NCBI GenBank assembly: GCA_002336115.1
Contig: DDEN01000057.1
Span: 115,031-179,030 of the forward strand
Source of the DNA: Chitinophagaceae bacterium UBA1953
GTDB taxonomy: Bacteria > Bacteroidota > Bacteroidia > Chitinophagales > Chitinophagaceae
Reading direction: 5' to 3'
DNA length: 64,000 nucleotides
In this document: positions 9,087 through 18,410 of the stretch, in pieces
Position numbering within the stretch: the first letter of the stretch is position 1
Layout: every line of letters begins with the position of its first letter
Notes under the pieces: generated by a model
The model's database searches: none
What the model saw: the letters and a program-made list of their open reading frames with translations, nothing else
What the model was told of the DNA's origin: nothing
Translations under genes and position numbers: made by a program

Positions 9087-9464
9087 ATGAACGTCAAAAT
9101 TGATACCAAGGAAAAATTTCAGGTTTTAACACCTTTAGAAAGTGTTCTCACTGAAAATATGACAGATGAACTAAGCCAATTGTTGCTTTCCTTTCTTAAA
9201 AAGGAAGTAAAAAACATTATTCTGAATATGCAGGAAGTAAAAACAGTTGATGAGCCTGTAGCTGCATGTCTTCTCTCCTCTCAGGAACAATTTTACGAAC
9301 AACAATGTTCATTTGTTATTTGCGAAATATCGCCAGAAGTGGAACAATTTCTCGATGAAAAAGAATTTCTTGATCTGATGAATTTTACACCTACTGAAAG
9401 TGAAGCATGGGATATTGTGCAGATGGAAGAGATTGAACGGGAACTTTTTGATGAAGAAGAATAA
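9087..9464 (+). CDS. STAS-domain protein (anti-sigma-factor-antagonist-like)
   Basis: A 125-residue cytoplasmic protein with the alternating strand/helix pattern of STAS domains. KNIILNMQEVKTVDEP corresponds to the central strand and the loop that carries the regulatory Ser/Thr in SpoIIAA. Here the loop residue is T or is replaced by D/E, so phosphoregulation is uncertain. The C-terminal 25 residues are very acidic. It lies 60 bp upstream of rnz on the same strand, but rnz has its own promoter-like box. No cognate anti-sigma kinase is in the window. The family assignment is by pattern and is moderate. Confidence 0.65.
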   Translation: MNVKIDTKEKFQVLTPLESVLTENMTDELSQLLLSFLKKEVKNIILNMQEVKTVDEPVAACLLSSQEQFYEQQCSFVICEISPEVEQFLDEKEFLDLMNFTPTESEAWDIVQMEEIERELFDEEE

Positions 9465-9496
9465 CGTACATTTCACATATATATCAATCTGAATAC

Positions 9497-9504
9497 TAAA
9501 TTTG
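9497..9504 (+). promoter_or_regulatory. Bacteroidota -7 box upstream of rnz
   Basis: TAAATTTG lies 20 nt before the rnz start. A near-match -33 element (TTTC, 9471-9474) sits 22 nt upstream of it. Confidence 0.5.
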
Positions 9505-9524
9505 AAGAAATAATTAACCGATTC

Positions 9525-10427
9525 ATGCTCGCTGTAACAATACTTGGTAACAACTCTGCTATTCCTGCTTTTGGACGACACCCCACTTCTCAGATTATCA
9601 CAACTTCAGATGAATTAATGATGTTTGATTGCGGCGAGGGAACTCAAATACAAATTCTTAATTACCGTATAAGAAGAAGCAGGATCAATCATATATTTAT
9701 TTCACATCTTCATGGCGATCATTACTTTGGGCTTGTAGGATTATTAAACAGTTTCGCTTTACTGGGCCGCATTCAGCCACTGCATGTTTACGGCCCGGCA
9801 GACCTGATTAAGATTATTGAAATGCAATTTGATTTTGCAAATACAACTTTCCCTTTTGAATTTACATTTCATCCTATAACAAAAGCCGGTTTATTACTTG
9901 ATGCTAAACATTATACAGTAGAATGTTTCCCCACACAACACCGCATAGAATGTTGGGGATTCATTGTGAGGGAAAAGAAAAATTTACGAAAGATTATAGC
10001 CGAAAAAATAAGGGAGCACAATATCCCTTCAACAAGCTTTGGCAAGCTTCAGCAAGGCGAAGATTATATTTCGCCAGATGGATTGGTCATAAAAAATGAA
10101 CTGCTGACTACTGAAAATACAAAAGCCAAAAGCTACGCATTTTGTGCCGATACAAAATATGACGAATCGCTTGCTGCTGTAATTAAGGATATTGACCTTA
10201 TTTACCATGAAACAACTTATACTGCTGCATTTGCAGAGAAAGCGTATGAACGGTTTCATTCAACTTCCAAGCAGGCTGCAGCTATAGCTTTAAAATCTAA
10301 CGTAAAGAAATTAATTATCGGCCACTTCTCTGCCAAATTTGAACAACTTGAAATTTTTGAGGAAGAGGCAAAGGAAGTATTTCCACAAACTGAAATTGCA
10401 TTAGAAGGGGTAACTTATTTAATCTGA
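9525..10427 (+). CDS. rnz: Ribonuclease Z
   Basis: Metallo-beta-lactamase-fold endonuclease that removes the 3' trailer of tRNA precursors. Visible motifs are the N-terminal strand MLAVTILGNNSAIPA, FDCGEGTQIQ, the zinc-binding SHLHGDHYFGL (near residue 65), CADTKYDE with the bridging Asp, YHETTY, and HSTSKQAAAIA with the C-terminal HFSAKF histidine. The 300-residue length fits the short tRNase Z class. Its 3' end overlaps the convergent esterase gene by 13 bp. Confidence 0.95.
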   Translation: MLAVTILGNNSAIPAFGRHPTSQIITTSDELMMFDCGEGTQIQILNYRIRRSRINHIFISHLHGDHYFGLVGLLNSFALLGRIQPLHVYGPADLIKIIEMQFDFANTTFPFEFTFHPITKAGLLLDAKHYTVECFPTQHRIECWGFIVREKKNLRKIIAEKIREHNIPSTSFGKLQQGEDYISPDGLVIKNELLTTENTKAKSYAFCADTKYDESLAAVIKDIDLIYHETTYTAAFAEKAYERFHSTSKQAAAIALKSNVKKLIIGHFSAKFEQLEIFEEEAKEVFPQTEIALEGVTYLI

Positions 10428-11566
10428 CTATTGTACATCCACTGAAAAAATGCAGGTAATTCTTTATGCCAGAACAACTCATTATGCTTACCATCCTTCA
10501 CCTGCTTATAAAATAATTTCTCCACACCATTTTGCTTTAAACTAATATACATCTTCTTCATATCAGCAACCATTTCATTACTTTCCTGTTCGCCACATAC
10601 AAAATAAACTGAAATAGTAATTTTCTTTGAGCTATCTGCTTTCTGATAAATTTGAGGTGCTACCCAGAATGCAGGAGAAAAAATTCCTGCGCCTCCAAAA
10701 ACATCCGGATACTTTAACACACTGTACATGGATATTAAGCCACCCATTGAACTTCCGGCAATCATAGTCGATTTTTTTTCTGACTGCGTCCTGTACCGCA
10801 AATCAATAAAAGGCTTCAATGTTTTAACCAGGAAATCAACATAAGCATCGCCTTCTCCTTTACCAAACCTTGAGTCATAAGGGTTGTACTCATTCAGCCG
10901 CTTATCACCGCCATGATCAATTCCAACAATAATAAATTGTTTTCTTGATGCAATGGAATCCATTACTTCATCAACTCCCCATTCACCGTATGAAGATGTA
11001 ACCGCATCAAACAAATTTTGTCCATCGTGCATATAAAGTACTGGGTAGCTTTTTTTGGTGAAGGCGTAATCTTCGGGCAGATAAATCCATATTCGTCTTT
11101 TCCTGTTAAGTTGAGGGATAAAAAAAGCTGTATCAATTATAAATACATTTTTACTTCTTGTTGAAACCGGTGGTCGTGCAGGGAAATCATCAGCCCAGGC
11201 TTCAATGGAAAGAGAAATTAATGTATCGGAAATAACATTACAATATCGGTTATTTATTGCTGTACCTTTTGCCGACACTTCTGTAGTAGCCCAATTGCCT
11301 CTTGTTATTTTATATTCAATAATTCCGGGAGGAATTTCTTTTGTTTCTGCAACCCAATTACCGGCATCATTCCGTCTGAAAGCAGAAGATTTTAACCCCG
11401 GATTCCACGAGTTAAAAGAACCAGCAACATACAAACTATCCTGAGGATAGTTAGCCGGTTTTGCTTTTATCTCAAACTTTACTGTAAACTGTGCATTAGC
11501 TGATTGGCAGAATATGAACACTGCAACCAGTAAGAATGAACTTAATCTATTTACCCTTTCAGGCAT
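10415..11566 (-). CDS. Secreted alpha/beta-hydrolase esterase with N-terminal CBM48/AMPK-like domain
   Basis: A 383-residue exported putative esterase of the enterochelin-esterase-like (PF00756) group. It has a signal peptide (residues 1-25 ending SANA), a beta-sandwich resembling glycogen-binding E-set/CBM domains (about 26-120; DSLYVAGSFNSWNPG and WVAETKEIPPG) and a catalytic domain from about 135. The nucleophile is in GSSMGG (near residue 275) and the likely catalytic His is in DGKHNELFW near the C-terminus. Substrates may be carbohydrate-linked acyl or feruloyl esters, or siderophore esters. The sequence does not decide between them. It is 19 bp downstream of dapA, so possibly co-transcribed. 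Confidence 0.82.
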   Translation of the reverse strand: MPERVNRLSSFLLVAVFIFCQSANAQFTVKFEIKAKPANYPQDSLYVAGSFNSWNPGLKSSAFRRNDAGNWVAETKEIPPGIIEYKITRGNWATTEVSAKGTAINNRYCNVISDTLISLSIEAWADDFPARPPVSTRSKNVFIIDTAFFIPQLNRKRRIWIYLPEDYAFTKKSYPVLYMHDGQNLFDAVTSSYGEWGVDEVMDSIASRKQFIIVGIDHGGDKRLNEYNPYDSRFGKGEGDAYVDFLVKTLKPFIDLRYRTQSEKKSTMIAGSSMGGLISMYSVLKYPDVFGGAGIFSPAFWVAPQIYQKADSSKKITISVYFVCGEQESNEMVADMKKMYISLKQNGVEKLFYKQVKDGKHNELFWHKELPAFFQWMYNSQIK

Positions 11567-11585
11567 TTGTATAAAATATAAACTA

Positions 11586-12479
11586 TTATCCTAGTTTGTA
11601 TTTATGCAGGTAAGCCTGCACTGCCTGCTGAACACCAGCAGACAAAGGAACAAGAGGCAAACGGAGATAATTTTCTATTAATCCCATCTCGGCCAAAAAT
11701 GCTTTCACTCCTGCAGGGTTGTTTTCGGTAAATAACAAATCATAAGCTTCAAGCAACTGATCGTTTAGTTTTTTTGCAGCAGAAAAATCACCTTTCAAAG
11801 AAAGTCGGATCATTTCTGTAAACTGTTTGGGTAAACAGTTAGCAGCAACACTAATTACACCTTCCATACCACAGGCAATCTGAGGCATAATAAGATTATC
11901 ATCACCACTCAAAGCAAGAAAATCAGCCGGCTTATCTTTTAATATCTGCATACACTGCACCATATCACCACTAGCCTCTTTTATTCCTGCAATAACAGGA
12001 AATTCTTTTGCAAGTCGTAAAGTTGTCGATGCAGACATATTTCTCCCGGTTCTACCGGGAACATTATAAAGAATAATGGGTTTAGGAGTTACTTCTGCCA
12101 AAGCTTTATAATGCTGATAAATACCTTCCTGTGATGGTTTGCTGTAATAAGGGCTTGCGCTGAGAACAGCAGTTGCTTTATGTAAGGGAAACGATTCAAG
12201 ATCTTTAATTAACGTAAGAGTATTATTCCCTCCAATACCAACCACTACAGGAACCCTGTCGGAAACTACCTGATATGTAAAAAGAATCAGTTCAATCTTT
12301 TCTTCTTTACTTAACGTTGGAGTTTCGCCTGTGGTACCTAATGTAACAACATATTCTGCACCATTTGCAATTACATAATTAATAACACGTTCAAGTGCTA
12401 CAAAATCAATCTCCATATTTTTTTTAAATGGAGTAATCAGTGCCACACCTGTACCTCTCAGTTTCTCTCTTAAGCTCAT
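11586..12479 (-). CDS. dapA: 4-hydroxy-tetrahydrodipicolinate synthase
   Basis: Condenses pyruvate and aspartate semialdehyde in lysine/DAP biosynthesis. The TIM-barrel aldolase signatures LGTTGETPTLS, YNVPGRTGRN (catalytic Tyr) and AGIKEASGD (Schiff-base Lys) are all present. Its 297 residues are normal for the family. It is 27 bp downstream of accA on the same strand, so accA-dapA-esterase may form one unit. DapA paralogues such as N-acetylneuraminate lyase are less likely because of the canonical GTTGE and lysine motifs. Confidence 0.95.
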   Translation of the reverse strand: MSLREKLRGTGVALITPFKKNMEIDFVALERVINYVIANGAEYVVTLGTTGETPTLSKEEKIELILFTYQVVSDRVPVVVGIGGNNTLTLIKDLESFPLHKATAVLSASPYYSKPSQEGIYQHYKALAEVTPKPIILYNVPGRTGRNMSASTTLRLAKEFPVIAGIKEASGDMVQCMQILKDKPADFLALSGDDNLIMPQIACGMEGVISVAANCLPKQFTEMIRLSLKGDFSAAKKLNDQLLEAYDLLFTENNPAGVKAFLAEMGLIENYLRLPLVPLSAGVQQAVQAYLHKYKLG

Positions 12480-12506
12480 ATCAATTGTTGTATTTTGAAA
12501 AATTAT

Positions 12507-13481
12507 TTACAGTTCGTCCCAGAATCCCATTTTGCTGTAACGTTCTATTCTTTGTTTGATTCGTTGTTCAGGATCAATTTGTTTTAGTTCGGCCAGTATT
12601 GGTAATAGTTCTTTTTTTAATAACTGTGCCGCTTCATCGTAATCCCAATGTGCTCCGCCAGCAGGTTCAGGAACAATTCCATCCACCAGACCAAATTTAT
12701 ACATGTGATCCGGAGTCAGTTTTAACTGATCGGCTGCAACTTCTTTTTTCTCCCAACTACGCCATAAAATGGCACTGCAGTTTTCAGGAGAAATTACAGT
12801 GTACCATGAATTTTCCAGCATCAGAACCTTATCCCCAACACCAATGCCTAAAGCACCACCGCTTGCCCCTTCACCAATAATAACACAAATAACAGGCACT
12901 TTTAACCTGATCATTTCGTAAATATTTTTTGCTATAGCTTCCCCCTGTCCTCTTTCTTCTGCTTCAAGCCCTGGGTAAGCTCCCGGAGTATCAATAAGTG
13001 TAATAACAGGCTTATTAAATTTTTCGGCCAGTTTCATTAACCTCAAAGCCTTTCTGTAACCCTCAGGATTAGCCATGCCAAAGTTGCGCAACTGGCGCAT
13101 TTTTGTATTAATCCCCTTTTGCTGGCCAATAATCATCACTGTTTCCCCATCAATCTGTGCAAAACCACCAATCATAGCTTTATCATCTCGCACACCTCTG
13201 TCGCCATGTATTTCAACAAAATTGGTACACATTTTATCAATATACTTAAATGTATAAGGCCTGTCGGGGTGACGGCTTAATTGCACTCTTTGCCAGCTTG
13301 TTAAGTTTTGAGTCAGCTCCTTCCTTTTTTCAAGAATACTTTGCTCAATCTGATTAAGCATTGGCGAGTAATCAATCTTACCGCTTTTCTCCGCTATTTT
13401 GCGGAGTTCCTTTAGCTGATCTACCAATTCTTTAACTGGCTTTTCGATTTCTATAAACTGACGGTTTTCGAGTGATGGCAT
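12507..13481 (-). CDS. accA: Acetyl-CoA carboxylase carboxyltransferase subunit alpha
   Basis: Transfers the carboxyl group from biotin to acetyl-CoA in the first committed step of fatty acid synthesis, with AccD. The N-terminal helix (FIEIEKPVKELVDQL), the LSRHPDRPYT motif, GDRGVRDDKAMIGG, IDTPGAYPG and EGASGGALGIGVGD are all diagnostic. Its 324 residues match the family. It lacks the separate zinc-finger AccD part, so AccD is encoded elsewhere. It is the first gene of a probable accA-dapA operon on the minus strand. Confidence 0.97.
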   Translation of the reverse strand: MPSLENRQFIEIEKPVKELVDQLKELRKIAEKSGKIDYSPMLNQIEQSILEKRKELTQNLTSWQRVQLSRHPDRPYTFKYIDKMCTNFVEIHGDRGVRDDKAMIGGFAQIDGETVMIIGQQKGINTKMRQLRNFGMANPEGYRKALRLMKLAEKFNKPVITLIDTPGAYPGLEAEERGQGEAIAKNIYEMIRLKVPVICVIIGEGASGGALGIGVGDKVLMLENSWYTVISPENCSAILWRSWEKKEVAADQLKLTPDHMYKFGLVDGIVPEPAGGAHWDYDEAAQLLKKELLPILAELKQIDPEQRIKQRIERYSKMGFWDEL

Positions 13482-13528
13482 AAGATTTTATCAAATTGGT
13501 GGGTAAAATTAGGGGATTGTTAACTAAT

Positions 13529-13557
13529 AAAAAAGGCTGTCTTTGACAGCCTTTTTT
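13529..13557 (-). terminator. Intrinsic terminator of the SusCD operon
   Basis: The arms 13529-13541 and 13545-13557 (core AAGGCTGTC/GACAGCCTT) are perfectly complementary around a TTT loop. The minus-strand T-tract follows, 23 nt past the susD-like stop. Confidence 0.9.
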
Positions 13558-13579
13558 ATAAAGTTTACCAGAAGAAATA

Positions 13580-15037
13580 CTATTGATTTACTTCTGTTGC
13601 CTTAAACAAATCAGAAGAAACTAACTTAGGTGTACTAACATTTGTATTAATTTCAGATTGAGGATACAAGAACCGCTGAGGAATTGAAGTACCCGTAACT
13701 GGAATTAATCCAATTGCATTTTTCGTTCTCCTAACGTCATTAAATTGTTCAAGTTGGCCAACAAAGGTTACATATCTTTCTTCAATAATTTCATTTAATA
13801 AAGCTGCATTTTTTGCCAACCCAAAATTTTCCATACCATTAGTCTCAAAATCAGCATCAACGTAAGGGTCATACTGAATACCATATGAAGCTACATAACC
13901 TTCTCCAATATAGCCACCTGCGTTCATATAACTTCTGAAAGCATTTAAAGCAGCAAGAGCCGTTGGAAAGTCTGAATTCCGAATAGAAGCTTCAGCGAGT
14001 ATTAGTTTGTTTTCTTCAAAAGTTACTAGGGGAAAAGAAGTGGAACCACCAAAGAAGCCATCAAAACCGGCACCACTACCCCAATCAAAATCACAAAGAA
14101 TATTGAGCTCGTAAGTGGAATGATACCCTATATAGCCATCTTTTGCATACAGATAATTAAATCGTGCTTCTTCATTTGTTTTAGAGTTTCCTCTATATTT
14201 AACAGCAGCCGGGTCAAGAAGCCTAGGTGCAATTGCGTCATCTGCCCCCATATAACTATCTCTATCATAAACACAGAAGGAATAATAGAGGTTAAAGTCA
14301 GAATTGTAAGCTGTACCATGCTTGGCCATCATATTATCCGAAGCACTGTTAATTCCTGAAGCAGATGCAGTGATTGCTTTGGAATATTCTTTTGTATGAA
14401 GATAAAAGCGTGCCTTTAAAGTATTAGCTGCTTTAATCCATTTTGATGCAGAACCGGAATAAAAAATATCTTTTGAACCGGGATTCACGCCAACTCCAGA
14501 AGAAAGATTGGTAATTGCATTATCAAGCAAAGTCTGTATACCTGCATAAACTGTACTTTGTTTATCAAATTTTGGAGCAGGATATGTTACCGGATCACCT
14601 GCTTCAGTGAAAGGAACATCGCCAAACAAATCCGCAACAGTACCAAATGCTTGTGCCATCATTACCTGGGCAATACCAATAACCAATTTATTATTGGTTA
14701 CAGTCTCTTTTTCGATTATTAGTTTACAAGGCGCAATTACTCCTCTGTATGCAGTACTCCATGTATTATCATAATCTCCCGAGGTAGTTACATAATTGTT
14801 TAGACTTGTGTACTGGCGATCAGCACCAGTAAAAGATTGGCTCCACATACCAGAAAGTCTCGCCCAATCACCTTCATAAAGAACAATACTTGATACCTGA
14901 GCGCCATTTAATAATAAATCGGAAGGCGCATCTGTGGGGCTATTAGGACTAACATTAACCCCATCCACAATCTTCTTACAAGAAGAAATTGATAAGGTTA
15001 TTAATAGTGTGTATATAAATATATTAATTCGTTTCAT
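13580..15037 (-). CDS. SusD/RagB-family nutrient-binding outer-membrane lipoprotein (SusD-like_2 type)
   Basis: Surface lipoprotein that forms the lid of a SusC channel and binds the nutrient. The signal peptide ends in the lipobox SISSC (Cys near residue 20). The alpha-helical TPR-like repeats, the LAEASIRN helix, and the C-terminal QFNDVRRTKN, PQRFLYPQSEIN and VNTP-like tail are typical of the SusD-like_2 group. Its 485 residues are normal. It lies 17 bp downstream of the SusC gene and shares its promoter. No polysaccharide-degrading enzymes are adjacent, so the substrate is unknown. Confidence 0.92.
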   Translation of the reverse strand: MKRINIFIYTLLITLSISSCKKIVDGVNVSPNSPTDAPSDLLLNGAQVSSIVLYEGDWARLSGMWSQSFTGADRQYTSLNNYVTTSGDYDNTWSTAYRGVIAPCKLIIEKETVTNNKLVIGIAQVMMAQAFGTVADLFGDVPFTEAGDPVTYPAPKFDKQSTVYAGIQTLLDNAITNLSSGVGVNPGSKDIFYSGSASKWIKAANTLKARFYLHTKEYSKAITASASGINSASDNMMAKHGTAYNSDFNLYYSFCVYDRDSYMGADDAIAPRLLDPAAVKYRGNSKTNEEARFNYLYAKDGYIGYHSTYELNILCDFDWGSGAGFDGFFGGSTSFPLVTFEENKLILAEASIRNSDFPTALAALNAFRSYMNAGGYIGEGYVASYGIQYDPYVDADFETNGMENFGLAKNAALLNEIIEERYVTFVGQLEQFNDVRRTKNAIGLIPVTGTSIPQRFLYPQSEINTNVSTPKLVSSDLFKATEVNQ

Positions 15038-15054
15038 GTACTAAAGTTTTCAGA

Positions 15055-18000
15055 TTAGTAATTGATTTTTATTGTAAACAAATAAGAACGAGTACTAGGA
15101 TTATTAAAATAATCCAAACCACGTCCATTCGATGGTCCAGTGAGATTTGTTTCAGGATCAATACCTGTATAATTTGTCCAAAGAGCTAAGTTTCTTCCAG
15201 TTAGGGAAATTTCAACTGAATTAAGCTTAGTCTTTTGTGAAAACCTTGTTCCTTTAATTGTATATCCCAACGACACTTCACGTAAGCGTGTTCTCGTACC
15301 ATCTTCAACAAATTGTGAACCAACAGGGCCGAAACCACCGCCTAAATCTGTGTACCATGCTTCAGTCAATGCAACTGGGCCTGCTCCAAAATCATAAACA
15401 GCACCCCTAAATTTTGTACCAGCAGCAATTGTAGAACCTGTATATGTTTTTAATGCAGAAGGAGCTGTTGCTTCATAACCAACATCTTTATGAGTACCAA
15501 AAGTATATAGCGCACCTTTTGTACCATTCCAAACGTCGCCACCTTGTACGTGATCAATCAGGAAAGAGAAGTTAAATCCTTTAAAAGATATTGTTGTATT
15601 AAATGAACCAGTCCAGTCAGGATTAGGATTTCCTATTACACCCTCTTCTGAATTCTGTTGAGGAAATCCATTTGCATTAAGAACCAAAGCACCTTTATCA
15701 TCTCTTAAAAAATCAACACCCCAAAGAGCACCTAATGGATGTCCTTCTACAGCCCTAGACGAAGAACCGGTAAAACCTGCAAGAAAAACAGATTTTGTCT
15801 CGCCCATGTCAACTACTTTATTAACATTCTTTGCAAACATTACAGTGCTACTGATTTTTAAATCACGGGTCCTGACCCAAGAAGATCCAAGTTCAAGTTC
15901 AACACCACGATTCTGGATGGTACCGATATTATCTAATTTATTATCATATCCTGTTGAAGATGGTACTTGAACCGAAAGAATAGCATCCTTCGTTTTATTA
16001 TTGTAATATGTTGCACCAAAGCTTATACGGTCATTCCAAAAACGTAAATCTGTACCCACTTCAAATTCACCCTTAATCTCAGGTTTAATATCAGGATTTC
16101 CTTTTGTACTACTCCTGGCATACCCTCCTCCATAAGTTGCAGAAGAAGCATCCAATGCAGGGCCCCAAGATTCAAATTCAGCAGCTGGACCAAAATAAGT
16201 ATCCCACGCATAAGCAGCAGCAGGAACACCAACCTGACCGAAAGATGCTCTGAGCTTTCCAAATGACAAAATGCTTTTATCTCCGTCATAATTTGCACCA
16301 CGGAAAACATAAGCTAAAGATGCTGATGGGTAAAATGCAGGATCTTTTAAAGTTGAATACACTTCATATCTTCCTGATAAATCAAGGAAGAGCATTTCTT
16401 TATATCCTATACTTCCCTGCAGGTATAAACCATTAACTCTGGTAGTTGATTGTGAATTAAAAGGATTACGTCTGTCTGCTGCAGAATTACTCAAATCAAA
16501 TGGAGCACCTGGAAGAATAAATCCCTGAGCAGTTGCACCAATATTTTCGAAATTTCTATTATTATAATTGAACCCCAAAGTACCAGAGATATCCCAGTCA
16601 TTGATAGTTTTAGATTGCGCTCTTAACATAACATCATTGTTAAAAGACATCTCACTTATCGTTTGCTCGGTCAACTGCCCACCATTAGCCGATCCAGAAG
16701 CAAGTACTGGGAAATTGTCAATTCTGCTATCTGTATAATAATCTAATCCAACTCTATCAACAACACTCAACCAATCAGTAAGTTTTAAGTTCAATTCCAT
16801 TGTTGGTATAAAACGATGCACATTTGCTTTGCTAGTGACTCTGTTTATCACCCAAAAAGGATTATCATATCCTGAAGTTGTTGCAGCTCCAATGCCATTT
16901 CGATATGACACCTGCCTGTTCAGGAATTTTGCTCCAGCGGAATTTACATAAGTACCTTCGAAAATTTCATTATTAAAATCAGGAGTTGTTCTCAATCCTC
17001 CAAGAAAAATACCATTTAAATTTGAGCCCTGTTGTACACGGTTTGATTTCGTAAATGTGTATCCAAGTCCGGCATTAATCTTTAAGGCCCCCCATTTCTT
17101 TTCAGAATTAAAACGAATTGTTCTTCGTGTGTAATCGCTACCAGCCTTAAGGATACCTTTTTGATCTAAGTTACCGAGACTAAGATAGAAGTTACCTTTA
17201 TCATCACCCCCGGAAAAACTCAAACTGTTATCCCAGAAAAAACCATTTTCAAACAAATCCTTGCTGTGGTCATATACGTCTTTACTATTTTTTCCCCCAT
17301 GAGGATTTGCAGCAGTTCCGTTTGCTACTGCATATCTTTTAGTACCATCTGGCAAAAGCAAATATGCTGATCCACTTTGAGCATCTGCACCACCTGCACG
17401 ATCAGAAATTTTATCCCCCCATGACCTTGACCCATTAAAAGCAAATCTGCCATTAGACCCCTGACTGTAATTAGTCTGAAGAGGTACTGATTTATTTAAA
17501 ACATCAGCAGAATAGGTAGATTGAAAAGAAATATTCACTTTTCCACCTGAATTCTTCCCTTTTTTGGTAGTAATCATAATTACACCATTTGAAGCTCTTG
17601 AACCATATAATGCGGCGGCAGCGGCTCCTTTCAAAATTTCATAACTCTCTATATCATTTGGATTAATATCATTTAAACGAGATTGCTGAGCTACGCCATC
17701 TGTTGAAGAGCCTAATGTTGAATTACTCACTGGCACACCATCAACAACTATTAAAGGCTGAGTACCCCCGGTAATTGTGCTTTGTCCTCGAATCAGAATA
17801 TAAGCTCCTGCGCCGGGATCCCCTGTTGTTCTTGTAATCTGAATTCCGGGAGCCTTACTTGTCAAACCATTAATCAAATTTGCTTCCCCAGAACTTTGAA
17901 CGGCATCGCCTTTTACAGTAGAGTTACTAAAGGTTGAATTGTCCTTTGCCTTTTTAAAACCTAATGCAGTTACAGTTACAGTTGTTATTGATTTGGCTTC

Positions 18001-18282
18001 AGCTTCAAGTACAATTTTCATATTGTCTTTGGCTTCTAAAAATTTACTGGAATAACCAACAGCCGTAACTTCTAAAACCACGTTGCTGCCACTTACATTA
18101 AGTGTAAAAGCTCCATACTCATCAGAAATAACCCCTTTTTTAACTCCTTTTACTTTAACACTTGCAAACGGAACTGGTGTGCCATTTTCGTCAAGCACCA
18201 CTCCTTTAATTGTCATAGATTGACTAAAAACAACCATAGACAAAAAAACAAACGCAATTAGCGTCGAAATTTTTTTTCTCAT
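15055..18282 (-). CDS. SusC/RagA-family TonB-linked outer-membrane transporter
   Basis: TonB-dependent beta-barrel that imports the substrate captured by its SusD partner. A signal peptide (to about residue 20) is followed by a carboxypeptidase-D-regulatory-like domain (about 24-110; IKGVVLDENGTPVPFASV), a plug domain (about 125-240; LIRGQSTITGG and VDGVPVSN) and a 22-strand-type barrel ending in the aromatic strand SYLFTIKINY. Its 1075 residues are normal. I see no extra N-terminal STN domain, so it is not of the anti-sigma-signalling type. It is the first gene of the operon with susD-like. Confidence 0.95.
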   Translation of the reverse strand: MRKKISTLIAFVFLSMVVFSQSMTIKGVVLDENGTPVPFASVKVKGVKKGVISDEYGAFTLNVSGSNVVLEVTAVGYSSKFLEAKDNMKIVLEAEAKSITTVTVTALGFKKAKDNSTFSNSTVKGDAVQSSGEANLINGLTSKAPGIQITRTTGDPGAGAYILIRGQSTITGGTQPLIVVDGVPVSNSTLGSSTDGVAQQSRLNDINPNDIESYEILKGAAAAALYGSRASNGVIMITTKKGKNSGGKVNISFQSTYSADVLNKSVPLQTNYSQGSNGRFAFNGSRSWGDKISDRAGGADAQSGSAYLLLPDGTKRYAVANGTAANPHGGKNSKDVYDHSKDLFENGFFWDNSLSFSGGDDKGNFYLSLGNLDQKGILKAGSDYTRRTIRFNSEKKWGALKINAGLGYTFTKSNRVQQGSNLNGIFLGGLRTTPDFNNEIFEGTYVNSAGAKFLNRQVSYRNGIGAATTSGYDNPFWVINRVTSKANVHRFIPTMELNLKLTDWLSVVDRVGLDYYTDSRIDNFPVLASGSANGGQLTEQTISEMSFNNDVMLRAQSKTINDWDISGTLGFNYNNRNFENIGATAQGFILPGAPFDLSNSAADRRNPFNSQSTTRVNGLYLQGSIGYKEMLFLDLSGRYEVYSTLKDPAFYPSASLAYVFRGANYDGDKSILSFGKLRASFGQVGVPAAAYAWDTYFGPAAEFESWGPALDASSATYGGGYARSSTKGNPDIKPEIKGEFEVGTDLRFWNDRISFGATYYNNKTKDAILSVQVPSSTGYDNKLDNIGTIQNRGVELELGSSWVRTRDLKISSTVMFAKNVNKVVDMGETKSVFLAGFTGSSSRAVEGHPLGALWGVDFLRDDKGALVLNANGFPQQNSEEGVIGNPNPDWTGSFNTTISFKGFNFSFLIDHVQGGDVWNGTKGALYTFGTHKDVGYEATAPSALKTYTGSTIAAGTKFRGAVYDFGAGPVALTEAWYTDLGGGFGPVGSQFVEDGTRTRLREVSLGYTIKGTRFSQKTKLNSVEISLTGRNLALWTNYTGIDPETNLTGPSNGRGLDYFNNPSTRSYLFTIKINY

Positions 18283-18311
18283 GTTTAGTGATTTAATTAA
18301 AAAAATGCCTC

Positions 18312-18345
18312 CAAATATAAGCCTAAAAAGAATTATACAATCAAA
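18312..18345 (-). promoter_or_regulatory. Consensus promoter of the SusC/SusD operon
   Basis: On the minus strand TTTG (18342-18345) and TATATTTG (18312-18319) are separated by 22 nt, close to the Bacteroidota TTTG-N19-21-TAnnTTTG promoter. Transcription would begin near 18306, giving a leader of about 24 nt before the ATG at 18282. Confidence 0.65.
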
Positions 18346-18410
18346 TGTTAAATTTTTCCAGACTAACTAAAATGACAATACTCTAACTTAAAGTGCTGCT
18401 TTTATGGGAA

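Noticed and set aside
9087..9464. Complete partner-switching sigma regulatory module around the STAS gene
   Set aside because: No anti-sigma kinase, phosphatase or sigma factor gene lies in the window.
13580..18282. SusC/SusD pair as a full polysaccharide utilisation locus
   Set aside because: No glycoside hydrolase, sulfatase, sensor or anti-sigma factor gene adjoins it. The GH13 and GH2-GH53 genes are 11 kb and 28 kb away, so a locus is not supported.
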